A DNA stretch of 23,819 nt, from assembly GCA_900764695.1 (NCBI GenBank), contig CAAFOY010000089.1, forward strand, positions 1-23,819, read 5' to 3'. A program made the translations under genes and the position numbers. The notes beneath the pieces were generated by a model, which was not told the origin of the DNA, made no database searches, and saw only the letters and a list, made by a program, of their open reading frames with translations. This DNA is from Lachnospiraceae bacterium. GTDB taxonomy: Bacteria; Bacillota_A; Clostridia; Lachnospirales; Lachnospiraceae. Shown piece by piece: positions 1 through 6,270 of this stretch (position 1 is the first letter of the stretch; each line of letters starts with the position of its first letter).

Positions 1-2
1 CG

Positions 3-65
3 TATAGGCAGGATAATATGGATATATCAAATAATCAAAAGAACGAGAAACATTACAGAGAATAA
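3..65 (+). other. possible 3' end of an upstream reading frame
   Basis: The frame starting at base 3 is open from the window edge and stops with TAA at 63-65, encoding about 20 hydrophilic residues ending in HYRE. It could be the tail of a gene lying to the left, but the stretch is too short to recognise and no family can be assigned. Frame 1 is also open to a stop at 70-72, so the choice of frame is uncertain. Confidence 0.2.
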
Positions 66-107
66 TTCCTAAACAAAAAGCGTTAGTCTTTGTAGAGTGG
101 GAATAAG

Positions 108-121
108 TGAACATATGTTCG
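108..121. promoter_or_regulatory. LexA (SOS) box-like palindrome
   Basis: TGAACATATGTTCG contains the perfect 12-bp palindrome GAACATATGTTC at 109-120. The Gram-positive LexA/DinR consensus is CGAAC-N4-GTTCG, and only the first base differs. It lies about 330 bp upstream of the excisionase gene, with a terminator in between, so a direct link to excision is not shown. No gene begins immediately next to it apart from an unsupported 17-codon frame (115-168). It could be a real SOS operator of flanking DNA or element DNA, or a chance palindrome. Confidence 0.4.
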
Positions 122-195
122 AATATCCCGTAAACAAAGGGAAAGTACCGAATACAAGTCTCTTATGAGAACATTTTGAGAACAAAATTAAGAAT

Positions 196-241
196 AAGAA
201 GAGTTATTTTGACTAATAAGTTGAAATAGCTCTTCTTTTTT
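196..241 (+). terminator. intrinsic terminator
   Basis: A 15-bp stem pairs AAGAAGAGTTATTTT (196-210) with GAAATAGCTCTTCTT (223-237), allowing G-U pairs, and is followed directly by a T run. This is a strong rho-independent terminator. It separates whatever is transcribed from the left flank from the integration operon. Confidence 0.7.
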
Positions 242-396
242 TGCTTGAAAAGCCGATAAATAAAGGGAATTTGAACTTTAAGCCTGATAAAAAAACAAAT
301 TTGTTTAATGTTGGTTACAAGAGAAAGAAGAAGTTTATTAAAGGAAAAGGTATAGTGCCACTAACTCCTATTTGGAAAGTAAAAGGACTAAAGTAG
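241..396 (+). other. short open frame, possible remnant
   Basis: An open frame of 51 codons runs from a TTG at 241 to TAG at 394-396. It encodes a very basic peptide rich in Lys, with GYKRKKKF and a C-terminal LTPIWKVKGLK. No ribosome site precedes the TTG, and the frame begins inside the T run of the preceding terminator. It may be the decayed 3' end of a gene cut by recombination, or chance. The rest of 1-450 holds no convincing gene; weak promoter-like elements for the downstream operon occur (for example TTGGTT at 311-316 and TTTATT at 334-339), but none is compelling. Confidence 0.2.
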
Positions 397-450
397 AACT
401 ACGGTCAAACAAGAACAAGTTAATCAAAAGAGAGAAAGGAGATTACAAAT

Positions 451-633
451 ATGACAGACAAGATGTTTATGGAAGTTCAGGACGTAACAGAGATGCTAAA
501 TATTTCAGAAGGAAAGGCATATGAAATCATAAGAATGCTTAATGCTGAACTAAAAGAAAAAGGATATATCGTAGTTCGAGGAAAAGTAAATACAAAGTAC
601 TTTTTTAAGAAACTTATTTACAACGAAGAGTAG
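451..633 (+). CDS. excisionase-like small DNA-binding protein
   Basis: A 60-residue protein of the helix-turn-helix type that precedes tyrosine integrases in Firmicutes ICEs. The N-terminal half (residues 5-35: FMEVQDVTEMLNISEGKAYEI and onward) reads as a winged-helix/MerR-like recognition fold, followed by a short wing around GYIVVRGKVNTKYFF. Such proteins act as recombination directionality factors that bias the integrase towards excision, and sometimes also as regulators. The start has a good ribosome site (AAAGGAG, about 9 bases upstream). It ends 9 bases before the integrase, so the two are co-transcribed. The excisionase role is inferred from family resemblance and position. Confidence 0.75.
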   Translation: MTDKMFMEVQDVTEMLNISEGKAYEIIRMLNAELKEKGYIVVRGKVNTKYFFKKLIYNEE

Positions 634-642
634 GAGGAAAAA

Positions 643-1728
643 ATGTCAGTTTACAAAGATGAAAAAAGAAACAGTTGGTATGTAAAGTTTCGTTACGTTG
701 ATTATTACGGAGTAAAGAAACAGACAACTAAGCGCGGATTTGCAACAAAGAGAGAAGCAAGTGAATGGGAAACTGCTGAAAAGATGAAAAGAAATTTTAA
801 TCTTGATATGACATTTTCAAAATTTTATGAAATCTACGAGGTCGATGTAAGGCATAGGGTTAAGGAGACAACCTGGGAAAATAAGGAAACAATGGTAAAA
901 ACAAAAATCATACCATTCTTTGGAGAAAGAAAAATGATAGATATATCTGCAAAGGATGTAAGACATTGGCAGAAAGAAATGATTGAGTTTAGGGATGAAA
1001 AAGGAAAGTCATATTCCCAGTCATATCTTGCAACATTACACGCACAGTTAAGTGCGATATTCAACCATGCTGTAAAATTTTATGATTTGAAGAACAATCC
1101 CGCAAAGATTGCCGGCAGTATGGGAAGTAAAAGAGGAGGCAATATAATGTTTTGGACTCAGGAACAATATAAAGCATTTATTGAATGTGTGATGGACAAG
1201 CCATTATCATTTTATGGATTTGAAATGCTTTATTGGTGTGGATTAAGAATTGGAGAATTATTGGCACTAACTCCAGAGGATTTTGATTTTGAAAAGAAGA
1301 CGGTTTCTATTACTAAAAATTATCAGGTAGTAAGAGGTGAAAAGCTAATATTAACTCCTAAAACTGCAAAAAGTGTAAGAACAATATATATGCCGGAGTT
1401 TTTAAATGAAGAAATGGAAGAACTGATTAATAGTATGTATGAGCCTGACGGAAAAGAAAGAATATTTCCATTATCAAAAAGATATTTTCAACATGAAATG
1501 GAAAGAGGCAGTGAAATGTCAGGAGTACCAAAAATCAGATTGCATGATTTAAGACACAGTCATGTTTCACTTCTTATAAATATGGGATTTTCAGCATTGG
1601 AGATTGCAGAACGAATGGGCCATGAAAGTGTAAGAATTACATATCACTATGCGCATTTGTTCCCATCAAAGCAATTGGAGATGATTAATAAACTGGATGA
1701 AATTAAAGGAGAATTAGGAGATGTCTGA
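643..1728 (+). CDS. int: tyrosine recombinase / integrase
   Basis: A 361-residue phage-type integrase. Residues 1-45 look like an Arm/AP2-type DNA-binding domain (SWYVKFRYVDYYGVKKQTTKR). Residues 55-155 are the SAM-like core-binding domain and 170-350 the catalytic domain. The expected catalytic residues are visible: R202 (CGLRIGE), K240 in TPKTAKS, H301 and R304 (LHDLRHSH), H327 (MGHES) and the nucleophile Y336 (THY-type motif YHYAHLF). Length is typical for Tn916-like integrases. The start has AGGAGG 6-7 bases upstream. It would integrate and excise the element by site-specific recombination. No attachment site could be identified in the window. It overlaps the next gene by 8 bases. Confidence 0.93.
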   Translation: MSVYKDEKRNSWYVKFRYVDYYGVKKQTTKRGFATKREASEWETAEKMKRNFNLDMTFSKFYEIYEVDVRHRVKETTWENKETMVKTKIIPFFGERKMIDISAKDVRHWQKEMIEFRDEKGKSYSQSYLATLHAQLSAIFNHAVKFYDLKNNPAKIAGSMGSKRGGNIMFWTQEQYKAFIECVMDKPLSFYGFEMLYWCGLRIGELLALTPEDFDFEKKTVSITKNYQVVRGEKLILTPKTAKSVRTIYMPEFLNEEMEELINSMYEPDGKERIFPLSKRYFQHEMERGSEMSGVPKIRLHDLRHSHVSLLINMGFSALEIAERMGHESVRITYHYAHLFPSKQLEMINKLDEIKGELGDV

Positions 1729-2173
1729 TAGAAAATTGGATAGCAAAGGAAGATGGCGCAGCAGAGTAGTTGCATTTAGAGTTTCTGATGAAGAAGCAGA
1801 GTTATTAAACAGACTTGTAGACATATCAGGACTTACAAAGCAGGATTATTTAATAAAGAAAACAACAGACCGTAAAGTAGTTGTAAAGGGTTCCATTCGT
1901 GTGTTTGGAGCCCTTAAGGCGCAACTTACCTTTGTATATGAAGAATTAAAAAGGCTGGATAAAGTTACTCCTAAAAATGATGAATTAATGGAATTGATTA
2001 AAGTAATTTCAATGATTCTTTTAAAGATAGAAGAAAATGAGAATCTAAAAGAGCAGCAGAGAGTGGAGAACTTTGAAAAGAAAATGGCAGAACAAAAAAG
2101 ACTTAAAAACAGCAGTATGGGAAACAGAAAGTTAAAAAGTTTTAAAGACGAAGGAGAGAGAACAAATGTGTAA
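1721..2173 (+). CDS. ribbon-helix-helix (MobC-like) DNA-binding protein
   Basis: A 150-residue, strongly basic protein. Residues 17-48 ([20 protein letters not shown], then [11 protein letters not shown]) fit a ribbon-helix-helix fold like that of plasmid mobilisation accessory proteins and antitoxin-type repressors. The second half (residues 75-140) is highly charged and probably helical or coiled. Overlap with the integrase (8 bases) and with parA (8 bases) suggests translational coupling. Possible roles are autoregulation of the integration/partition operon or a relaxosome accessory; sequence alone does not decide. A separate MobC-like protein lies next to the relaxase at 14440. Confidence 0.6.
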   Translation: MSDRKLDSKGRWRSRVVAFRVSDEEAELLNRLVDISGLTKQDYLIKKTTDRKVVVKGSIRVFGALKAQLTFVYEELKRLDKVTPKNDELMELIKVISMILLKIEENENLKEQQRVENFEKKMAEQKRLKNSSMGNRKLKSFKDEGERTNV

Positions 2174-2963
2174 AATAATAGCAATAGCAAATCAAAAGGG
2201 TGGAGTAGGAAAGACTACAACAACATTAAATTTGGGAGTGGGTTTGGCAAGAGAAGGGAAGAAGGTCCTTTTAATAGATGCGGATCCTCAGGGAAGTTTG
2301 ACAATTAGTGTAGGTATAAATGAACCGGACCAGTTAGATTATACACTTGCAAATGTGCTTATGGACATAGTAAACGAAGAAAAATTGCCAGAAAATAGAG
2401 GAATAGTTAAACACGAAGAAGGAATAGACATATTGCCATCAAATATTGAATTATCAGGAATAGAAGTTTCTTTGGTAAATGTTATGAGTAGAGAATTGTT
2501 AATGAGAGAGTTTATAGAAAAGGTAGAAGATGATTACGATTATATTTTAATTGACTGTATGCCTAGTCTTGGAATCATTACAATCAATGCCCTTGCGTGT
2601 GCAGATACAGTATTAATACCGGTGCAGGTTTCATATTTACCGGTAAAAGGCTTGCAGCAGTTAATAAAGACAATCGCAAGAGTAAAAAGACAGATTAATC
2701 CTAAATTGGAGATTGAAGGAATTTTACTTACAATGGTGGACTATAGGACAAATTACGCAAAGGATATTTCAACAGCAATCTATGAAACATATGCATCAGA
2801 TATTCCAATGTTTAATAGTAAAGTGCCAATGTCTGTAAGAGCAGCGGAAACATCAATTAAAGGTACAAGTATATTTAAACATGATCCTAAAGGAAAGGTA
2901 GCACAAAGCTATATGAAAGTTACAGAGGAGGTTTTAGAACATGGCAACAAGAGAGAAAATTAA
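2166..2963 (+). CDS. parA: ParA-family partition ATPase
   Basis: A 265-residue ParA/Soj ATPase. The deviant Walker A motif is KGGVGKTT (K11 to T18) directly after the N-terminal strand, with no N-terminal helix-turn-helix extension, so it is of the short Soj/type Ib-like class. The switch motif [10 protein letters not shown] holds D38 and D40, and the Walker B-like strand [12 protein letters not shown] lies near residue 125. It would bind the nucleoid and, with ParB, segregate copies of the element. It overlaps the preceding gene by 8 bases and parB by 23 bases, so parA and parB are translationally coupled. Confidence 0.93.
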   Translation: MCKIIAIANQKGGVGKTTTTLNLGVGLAREGKKVLLIDADPQGSLTISVGINEPDQLDYTLANVLMDIVNEEKLPENRGIVKHEEGIDILPSNIELSGIEVSLVNVMSRELLMREFIEKVEDDYDYILIDCMPSLGIITINALACADTVLIPVQVSYLPVKGLQQLIKTIARVKRQINPKLEIEGILLTMVDYRTNYAKDISTAIYETYASDIPMFNSKVPMSVRAAETSIKGTSIFKHDPKGKVAQSYMKVTEEVLEHGNKREN

Positions 2964-3804
2964 ATTAACAAGTTACAATGAATTACTTGGTGTAAACAAC
3001 GATATGATTAGTGAAATAGATATAAACAAATTGCATCAATTTAAAGATCACCCATTCAGTGTGGTTGATAACGAAAAAATGTTTGAGCTGGCTAAATCAA
3101 TAGAGAACAATGGAATATTATCACCTTTATTGGTAAGACCTTTGGGCAATGGTGAATATGAAATAATTTCAGGGCACAGAAGAAAGAGAGCCTGTGAAAT
3201 TGTAGGAAAGGAAAAAGTTTCAGCAATTATAAAAGATATAAGCCATGAAGAGGCTATACCACTTATGGTTGATGCAAACTTTCAAAGAGAAGATACATTA
3301 CCAAGTGAAAAAGCAAAAGCTTATAAAATGAAAATGGAAGCCTTAGCACATCAGGGAAAAAGTTCAGATGAAATGTCATCGGCAAAACAGATAGGACAGT
3401 TGGCAGGAATTTCAGACAGACAGGTTCAAAGATATATAAGACTTACGGAACTAATACCAGAGTTAAGCAAATTGGTGGATGATAAACAAATAACATTTGT
3501 ATTAGGTGTAGAGATTTCATTTTTGAAAACAGAATATCAACAATTAATTTATGAAAACATTTGTAAAGGTAAAAAGGTAAGTAAAGACAATGTACGGATA
3601 ATTAGAGAAAATCAGAAAAATTTGTCATTCGAAGAGGTAAGTCAAATACTCTTTGCTGACAAGGCAAAGGTACAAAAAAGGATATGCAATGTGACGCTTA
3701 AAGAAAACAAGTTGTCTGAATTTTTTGATTCGACTTACACGAAAAAAGAAATGGAGAAAGTAATCTATTCATTGCTAAAGGAATGGAAGAAAGGAAAGGA
3801 TTAG
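2941..3804 (+). CDS. parB: ParB/Spo0J-family partition protein
   Basis: A 287-residue ParB-like protein. The N-terminal ParB/Srx domain (about residues 25-120) shows the nucleotide-binding GHRRKRA motif (G78 onwards) and the NFQRED motif (113-118). A KorB/ParB helix-turn-helix follows (about 148-172, [20 protein letters not shown]). This is the CTP-dependent clamp family that loads at parS sites. No parS-like palindrome was recognised nearby, so its centromere is unknown here. The start lies inside the parA 3' end, with GAGGAGG about 10 bases upstream. It ends 3 bases before repA. Confidence 0.9.
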   Translation: MATREKIKLTSYNELLGVNNDMISEIDINKLHQFKDHPFSVVDNEKMFELAKSIENNGILSPLLVRPLGNGEYEIISGHRRKRACEIVGKEKVSAIIKDISHEEAIPLMVDANFQREDTLPSEKAKAYKMKMEALAHQGKSSDEMSSAKQIGQLAGISDRQVQRYIRLTELIPELSKLVDDKQITFVLGVEISFLKTEYQQLIYENICKGKKVSKDNVRIIRENQKNLSFEEVSQILFADKAKVQKRICNVTLKENKLSEFFDSTYTKKEMEKVIYSLLKEWKKGKD

Positions 3805-3807
3805 TGT

Positions 3808-4905
3808 ATGGCATTTGAATATTATTATGGAAAACAAGCCGACCAATATAGTTTCATAAAAGTACCTAAATTGTTAGTACATGATAAGGCTTTCATTGGA
3901 TTATCAGTGGACGCTAAGATGCTATATGGTTTGCTTTTAGACAGAATGAGTTTATCTATGAAAAATGGATGGCTGGATGAAGAAAATAGGGTTTATATTA
4001 TTTATCAGATAAAAGATATTATGAGCGATATGAATATGGCAAGAGCAACAGCTGTGAAATATCTGCAGGAGCTGGTAGATTTTGGATTAGTTGAAAAAAA
4101 GAAAAGAGGTTTGGGGCTTCCAAACATATTATATGTTAAAAGTTTTCTTGTGGAAAAAGAAAGCACAGAACAAGAAAAAACTTTGGGTGGAAGGTATACA
4201 AATACACCAGAAACACCGAAGAATACACAGAAGTTCAACAATTATACTTCAAGAAGTTCAAAAATTGAAACTCAGGAAGTTCAGAAATTGAACTACAAGG
4301 AGTTCAATAATTATACTTCCGGCAGTTCAGAAAATGAAATTCAAGAGGTTCAAGAATTAGACCCTAATAATACTAATATAAATAATACTAAAAATATTAA
4401 TACTAATATCTTATCTTATCCGCTAACAGAAGGCGAAGAGCCAGATATGACAGGTGCAGATAATTGGACGCATAAAAAAGGGCTTAGTATAACTATGCCT
4501 AAAGCAGATAGGATGGGATGCGATAAGAAAAAATCTGAATATGAACTTTATATGGATTTAATCAAAGACAATATTGAATACGATGCATTAAAAGAACGTT
4601 ATCCACTTGATGCAGAACTAATAGATGGAATAGTTGAAATGATGACAGAAGTTACAGTTAGCACGAATGATTATATTGTCATAGCGAGCAATTCGTTTCC
4701 GAAGGAAGTTGTAAAATCAAGATTTCTTAAACTTAATTTTTCACATTTAGAGTATGTTATGAGTTGCTTTAAATCAAATACAACTAAAGTGAAAAATATC
4801 AAAAAATATTTGCTGGCATCATTGTTTAATGCACCATCAACAATGAATGGGTATTATACAGCAGAAGTAAATCATGATATGCCACAGTATGCATCTAGGA
4901 GGTAA
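3808..4905 (+). CDS. repA: RepA_N-type replication initiator
   Basis: A 365-residue protein whose first 110 residues match the RepA_N initiator domain (YSFIKVPKLLVHDK, LSVDAKMLYGLLLDRMSLS, IYQIKDIM, then a winged helix ending LGLPNILYVK). The middle (about 140-210) is low-complexity and encoded by tandem iterons. The C-terminal part (about 240-350) resembles the DUF6017 domain found in ICE replication proteins. RepA_N proteins start theta replication of Gram-positive plasmids, and their origin usually lies inside the rep gene itself, which agrees with the repeats seen here. The gene follows parAB directly, making a complete replication and partition cassette. Confidence 0.88.
   Translation: MAFEYYYGKQADQYSFIKVPKLLVHDKAFIGLSVDAKMLYGLLLDRMSLSMKNGWLDEENRVYIIYQIKDIMSDMNMARATAVKYLQELVDFGLVEKKKRGLGLPNILYVKSFLVEKESTEQEKTLGGRYTNTPETPKNTQKFNNYTSRSSKIETQEVQKLNYKEFNNYTSGSSENEIQEVQELDPNNTNINNTKNINTNILSYPLTEGEEPDMTGADNWTHKKGLSITMPKADRMGCDKKKSEYELYMDLIKDNIEYDALKERYPLDAELIDGIVEMMTEVTVSTNDYIVIASNSFPKEVVKSRFLKLNFSHLEYVMSCFKSNTTKVKNIKKYLLASLFNAPSTMNGYYTAEVNHDMPQYASRR
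4232..4369 (+). repeat. six tandem 23-bp iterons (candidate replication origin)
   Basis: Six consecutive 23-bp units start at 4232, 4255, 4278, 4301, 4324 and 4347. The first five begin AGTTCA and the sixth GGTTCA; an AATT or close variant follows, and units 1, 5 and partly 3 end in CAAGA or CAAGG. Units 1 and 4 are the most alike (AGTTCAAYAATTATACTTC). Because 23 is not a multiple of three, the DNA period is kept while the encoded peptide changes unit by unit. The protein repeats only every 69 bp (FNNYTSxSS, 23 residues). That is the signature of initiator-binding iterons rather than a protein repeat, and matches the known location of RepA_N origins. Confidence 0.8.
4364..4420. other. AT-rich block beside the iterons (possible unwinding element)
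   Basis: Immediately after the iterons the coding sequence becomes almost pure A/T, with near-repeats of AATACTAATA (about 4367-4378 and 4397-4408). It encodes Asn/Thr/Ile-rich residues (NNTNINNTKN). Placement next to iterons fits a DNA unwinding element of a theta origin. This is inferred from composition and position only. Confidence 0.5.
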
Positions 4906-4909
4906 GGCT

Positions 4910-5074
4910 ATGGATAGAGCAAAAAGTTTAGTGAAATACATAATAGCAATTATAATGTTTATATGCAGAGTGACAATTGCTGTACTGGGAAGTTTACTAA
5001 AGATATTTTTAGTATTGACTATAGCAGTATTTAAAATTGTGTTTTCTTTAATAAGAGTTGTAGAGTATAATTAA
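4910..5074 (+). CDS. small membrane protein, function unknown
   Basis: A 54-residue protein that is almost entirely hydrophobic after a short basic start (MDRAKSLVKYII): one or two membrane helices spanning about residues 8-48, with a polar tail ending VVEYN. The chosen ATG at 4910 has the ribosome site AGGAGGT just upstream, overlapping the end of repA; an in-frame ATG at 4874 lacks one. No family is recognised. Its position between the replication genes and a secreted protein, with no promoter of its own, makes it part of the same operon. Confidence 0.55.
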   Translation: MDRAKSLVKYIIAIIMFICRVTIAVLGSLLKIFLVLTIAVFKIVFSLIRVVEYN

Positions 5075-5107
5075 AGACAGTTATTTATAACTTGGGAGGT
5101 TTGCCAA

Positions 5108-6034
5108 ATGATAAAAAAATTAAAAAGAACGCTTATAATTGTGGGAATATTTGTATTGATGATGGGAATTGGCACAAATATTCAGGTAAAGGCTGATACT
5201 TTGGGACAAGTAAAATCAATAAAAACAAAAACTAATTATAAGTATTATAAAGGCATAGTTAGTGCCAAGGATATGAGAAAAAAGAAAATTAAATACAAAT
5301 ATGGAATTAAAGCTTCATGGAAAAAGGTGAAGAATGCAAATGGATATGAGATATATGTTTACGGTGTTGCATCAAAGAAGTGGAGAAAAATTAAAGATAC
5401 AAAAAAGACAAGTTATGTATTCACCAATTTATTAGAAAAGGACAAATTTAAATTTAAAGTACGGGCTTATAGGAAAATAAATGGAGAAAGAGTTTACGGT
5501 AACTGGTCAAAAAAGAAGACAATAAAAACAAATTCGGCACTTTATAAGATAAATAACAACTTTAAATTGCCGGGAAAATATTATGATAGATATGCAGCAG
5601 AACAGGCTTTTGTATTGCAGAATGAATATAGAAAAAGTGCTGGAAAACAAAGTATTGTTTGGTCAGATGTTTTATATGAAATATGTAAAGTAAGGGCAAA
5701 GGAACTTGTTAATGATTTCAGTCATAATAAATTTATAAGTACATCGACAGAGTTATTAGAAAAAAAGTATGGACTAAAAGATGGTGGAATACCATATGAG
5801 GGAGACGATGGTTATATACATTATCATATGTATGCAAATACAGAAAATATTGCAATGGGGTATTACACATATAAGTCTGCTATGGAAGGATGGAAAAGTA
5901 GTCCGGGACATTATAGAAACCTCATAGACGAAGAACATAGAGCAGGTGCCATTGCTTGCTATAAACAAGGTGGAAAAACATATTGGGTAGCAATATTTGG
6001 TGGAGTGGATTTAGATAAGGAAATAAAAAAGTAA
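5108..6034 (+). CDS. secreted CAP-domain protein with fibronectin III-like region
   Basis: A 308-residue exported protein. Residues 1-30 form a signal peptide (KKLKRT, a hydrophobic core, then QVKA before DT). Residues 45-145 look like a fibronectin type III-like fold (KASWKKVKNANGYEIYVYG, FKVRAY, GNWSKKKTIKT). Residues 160-305 form a CAP/SCP domain: VLQNEYRKSAG, a FSHNKF motif, the NTENIAMGY motif and SPGHYRNLI. CAP proteins are extracellular and of varied function. It is the last gene of the integration/replication operon and is followed by a terminator. Start support is GGGAGG about 11 bases upstream. A role in surface contact or wall modification during transfer is possible but not shown. 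Confidence 0.85.
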   Translation: MIKKLKRTLIIVGIFVLMMGIGTNIQVKADTLGQVKSIKTKTNYKYYKGIVSAKDMRKKKIKYKYGIKASWKKVKNANGYEIYVYGVASKKWRKIKDTKKTSYVFTNLLEKDKFKFKVRAYRKINGERVYGNWSKKKTIKTNSALYKINNNFKLPGKYYDRYAAEQAFVLQNEYRKSAGKQSIVWSDVLYEICKVRAKELVNDFSHNKFISTSTELLEKKYGLKDGGIPYEGDDGYIHYHMYANTENIAMGYYTYKSAMEGWKSSPGHYRNLIDEEHRAGAIACYKQGGKTYWVAIFGGVDLDKEIKK

Positions 6035-6036
6035 TT

Positions 6037-6076
6037 AAAAATAACTTTGCGACATAATGTCGTGAAGTTATTTTTT
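6037..6076 (+). terminator. intrinsic terminator built on a 23-nt palindrome
   Basis: The arm AAAAATAACTT (6037-6047) pairs with AAGTTATTTTT (6065-6075), enclosing a fully paired CGACAT/ATGTCG core, and a T run follows. The inner 23 nt (6045-6067) belong to the same palindromic family as three tandem copies at 16143-16237. It ends the xis-to-CAP operon. Confidence 0.8.
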
Positions 6077-6109
6077 GCTTTTACACTCCTGCTGAAATAT
6101 AAATTTAAT

Positions 6110-6155
6110 TTTAACAGCATGACTTTTAGGTAAAGTAGATAATCAATGTTAAAAT
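6110..6155 (+). promoter_or_regulatory. promoter of the adhesin-sortase operon
   Basis: The sequence has TTTAACA (6110-6116), N5, ACTTTTAGGTAA (6122-6133), N13 and the extended -10 TGT-TAAAAT (6147-6155). A second -10-like TATAAT follows at 6155-6160. If TAGGTA is the -35 the spacer is 17 bp, but it is far from TTGACA, suggesting an activator or another sigma factor. The same arrangement, with identical spacing, lies at 12472-12517. Confidence 0.55.
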
Positions 6156-6159
6156 ATAA

Positions 6160-6250
6160 TTGTCAGTAACCGGGAATGACAAAAAACAAATTAATAGATT
6201 AACGCCAAGATGAACTCATTATATGTGAGTTTTAGTCTTGGCGTTTTTTA
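6160..6250 (+). promoter_or_regulatory. structured 5' leader with attenuator (copy 1)
   Basis: Directly after the predicted transcription start comes a small hairpin, TTGTCA (6160-6165) pairing with TGACAA (6177-6182), around the loop GTAACCGGGAA. An A/T-rich linker with AACAAATTAATA leads to a strong terminator hairpin (6201-6250), and the adhesin ribosome site comes only after that. Transcription into the adhesin must therefore read through a terminator. The same design precedes the transfer operon at 12523. No known riboswitch class was recognised. Confidence 0.6.
6201..6250 (+). terminator. intrinsic terminator in the adhesin leader (attenuator)
   Basis: AACGCCAAGA (6201-6210) pairs perfectly with TCTTGGCGTT (6236-6245), with an inner stem AACTCA/TGAGTT (6213-6218 with 6226-6231) and a TTTTTTATTTT tail. 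It lies between the promoter and the ribosome site of the adhesin gene, with no gene before it, so it acts on that operon itself. Confidence 0.8.
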
Positions 6251-6270
6251 TTTTATCAGGAGGAAAGTAA

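Noticed and set aside
165..188. Direct repeat of GAGAACA as an attachment-site core
   Set aside because: The repeat is short and AT-rich, and no second copy at a right end can be seen in the window.
2166..3804. parS site near parAB
   Set aside because: No Spo0J-type TGTTNCACGTGAAACA or similar clear palindrome was found by eye.
4232..4369. Protein-level tandem repeat in RepA
   Set aside because: The DNA repeats every 23 bp, out of step with codons; the 23-residue peptide repeat is a by-product of three DNA units.
4874..5074. 66-residue version of the small membrane protein
   Set aside because: ATG 4874 lies inside repA without a ribosome site; ATG 4910 has AGGAGGT at suitable distance.
6160..6250. 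Known riboswitch (c-di-GMP, preQ1, guanidine) in the adhesin leader
   Set aside because: None of the conserved cores of these classes is present; only a small hairpin and a terminator are visible.
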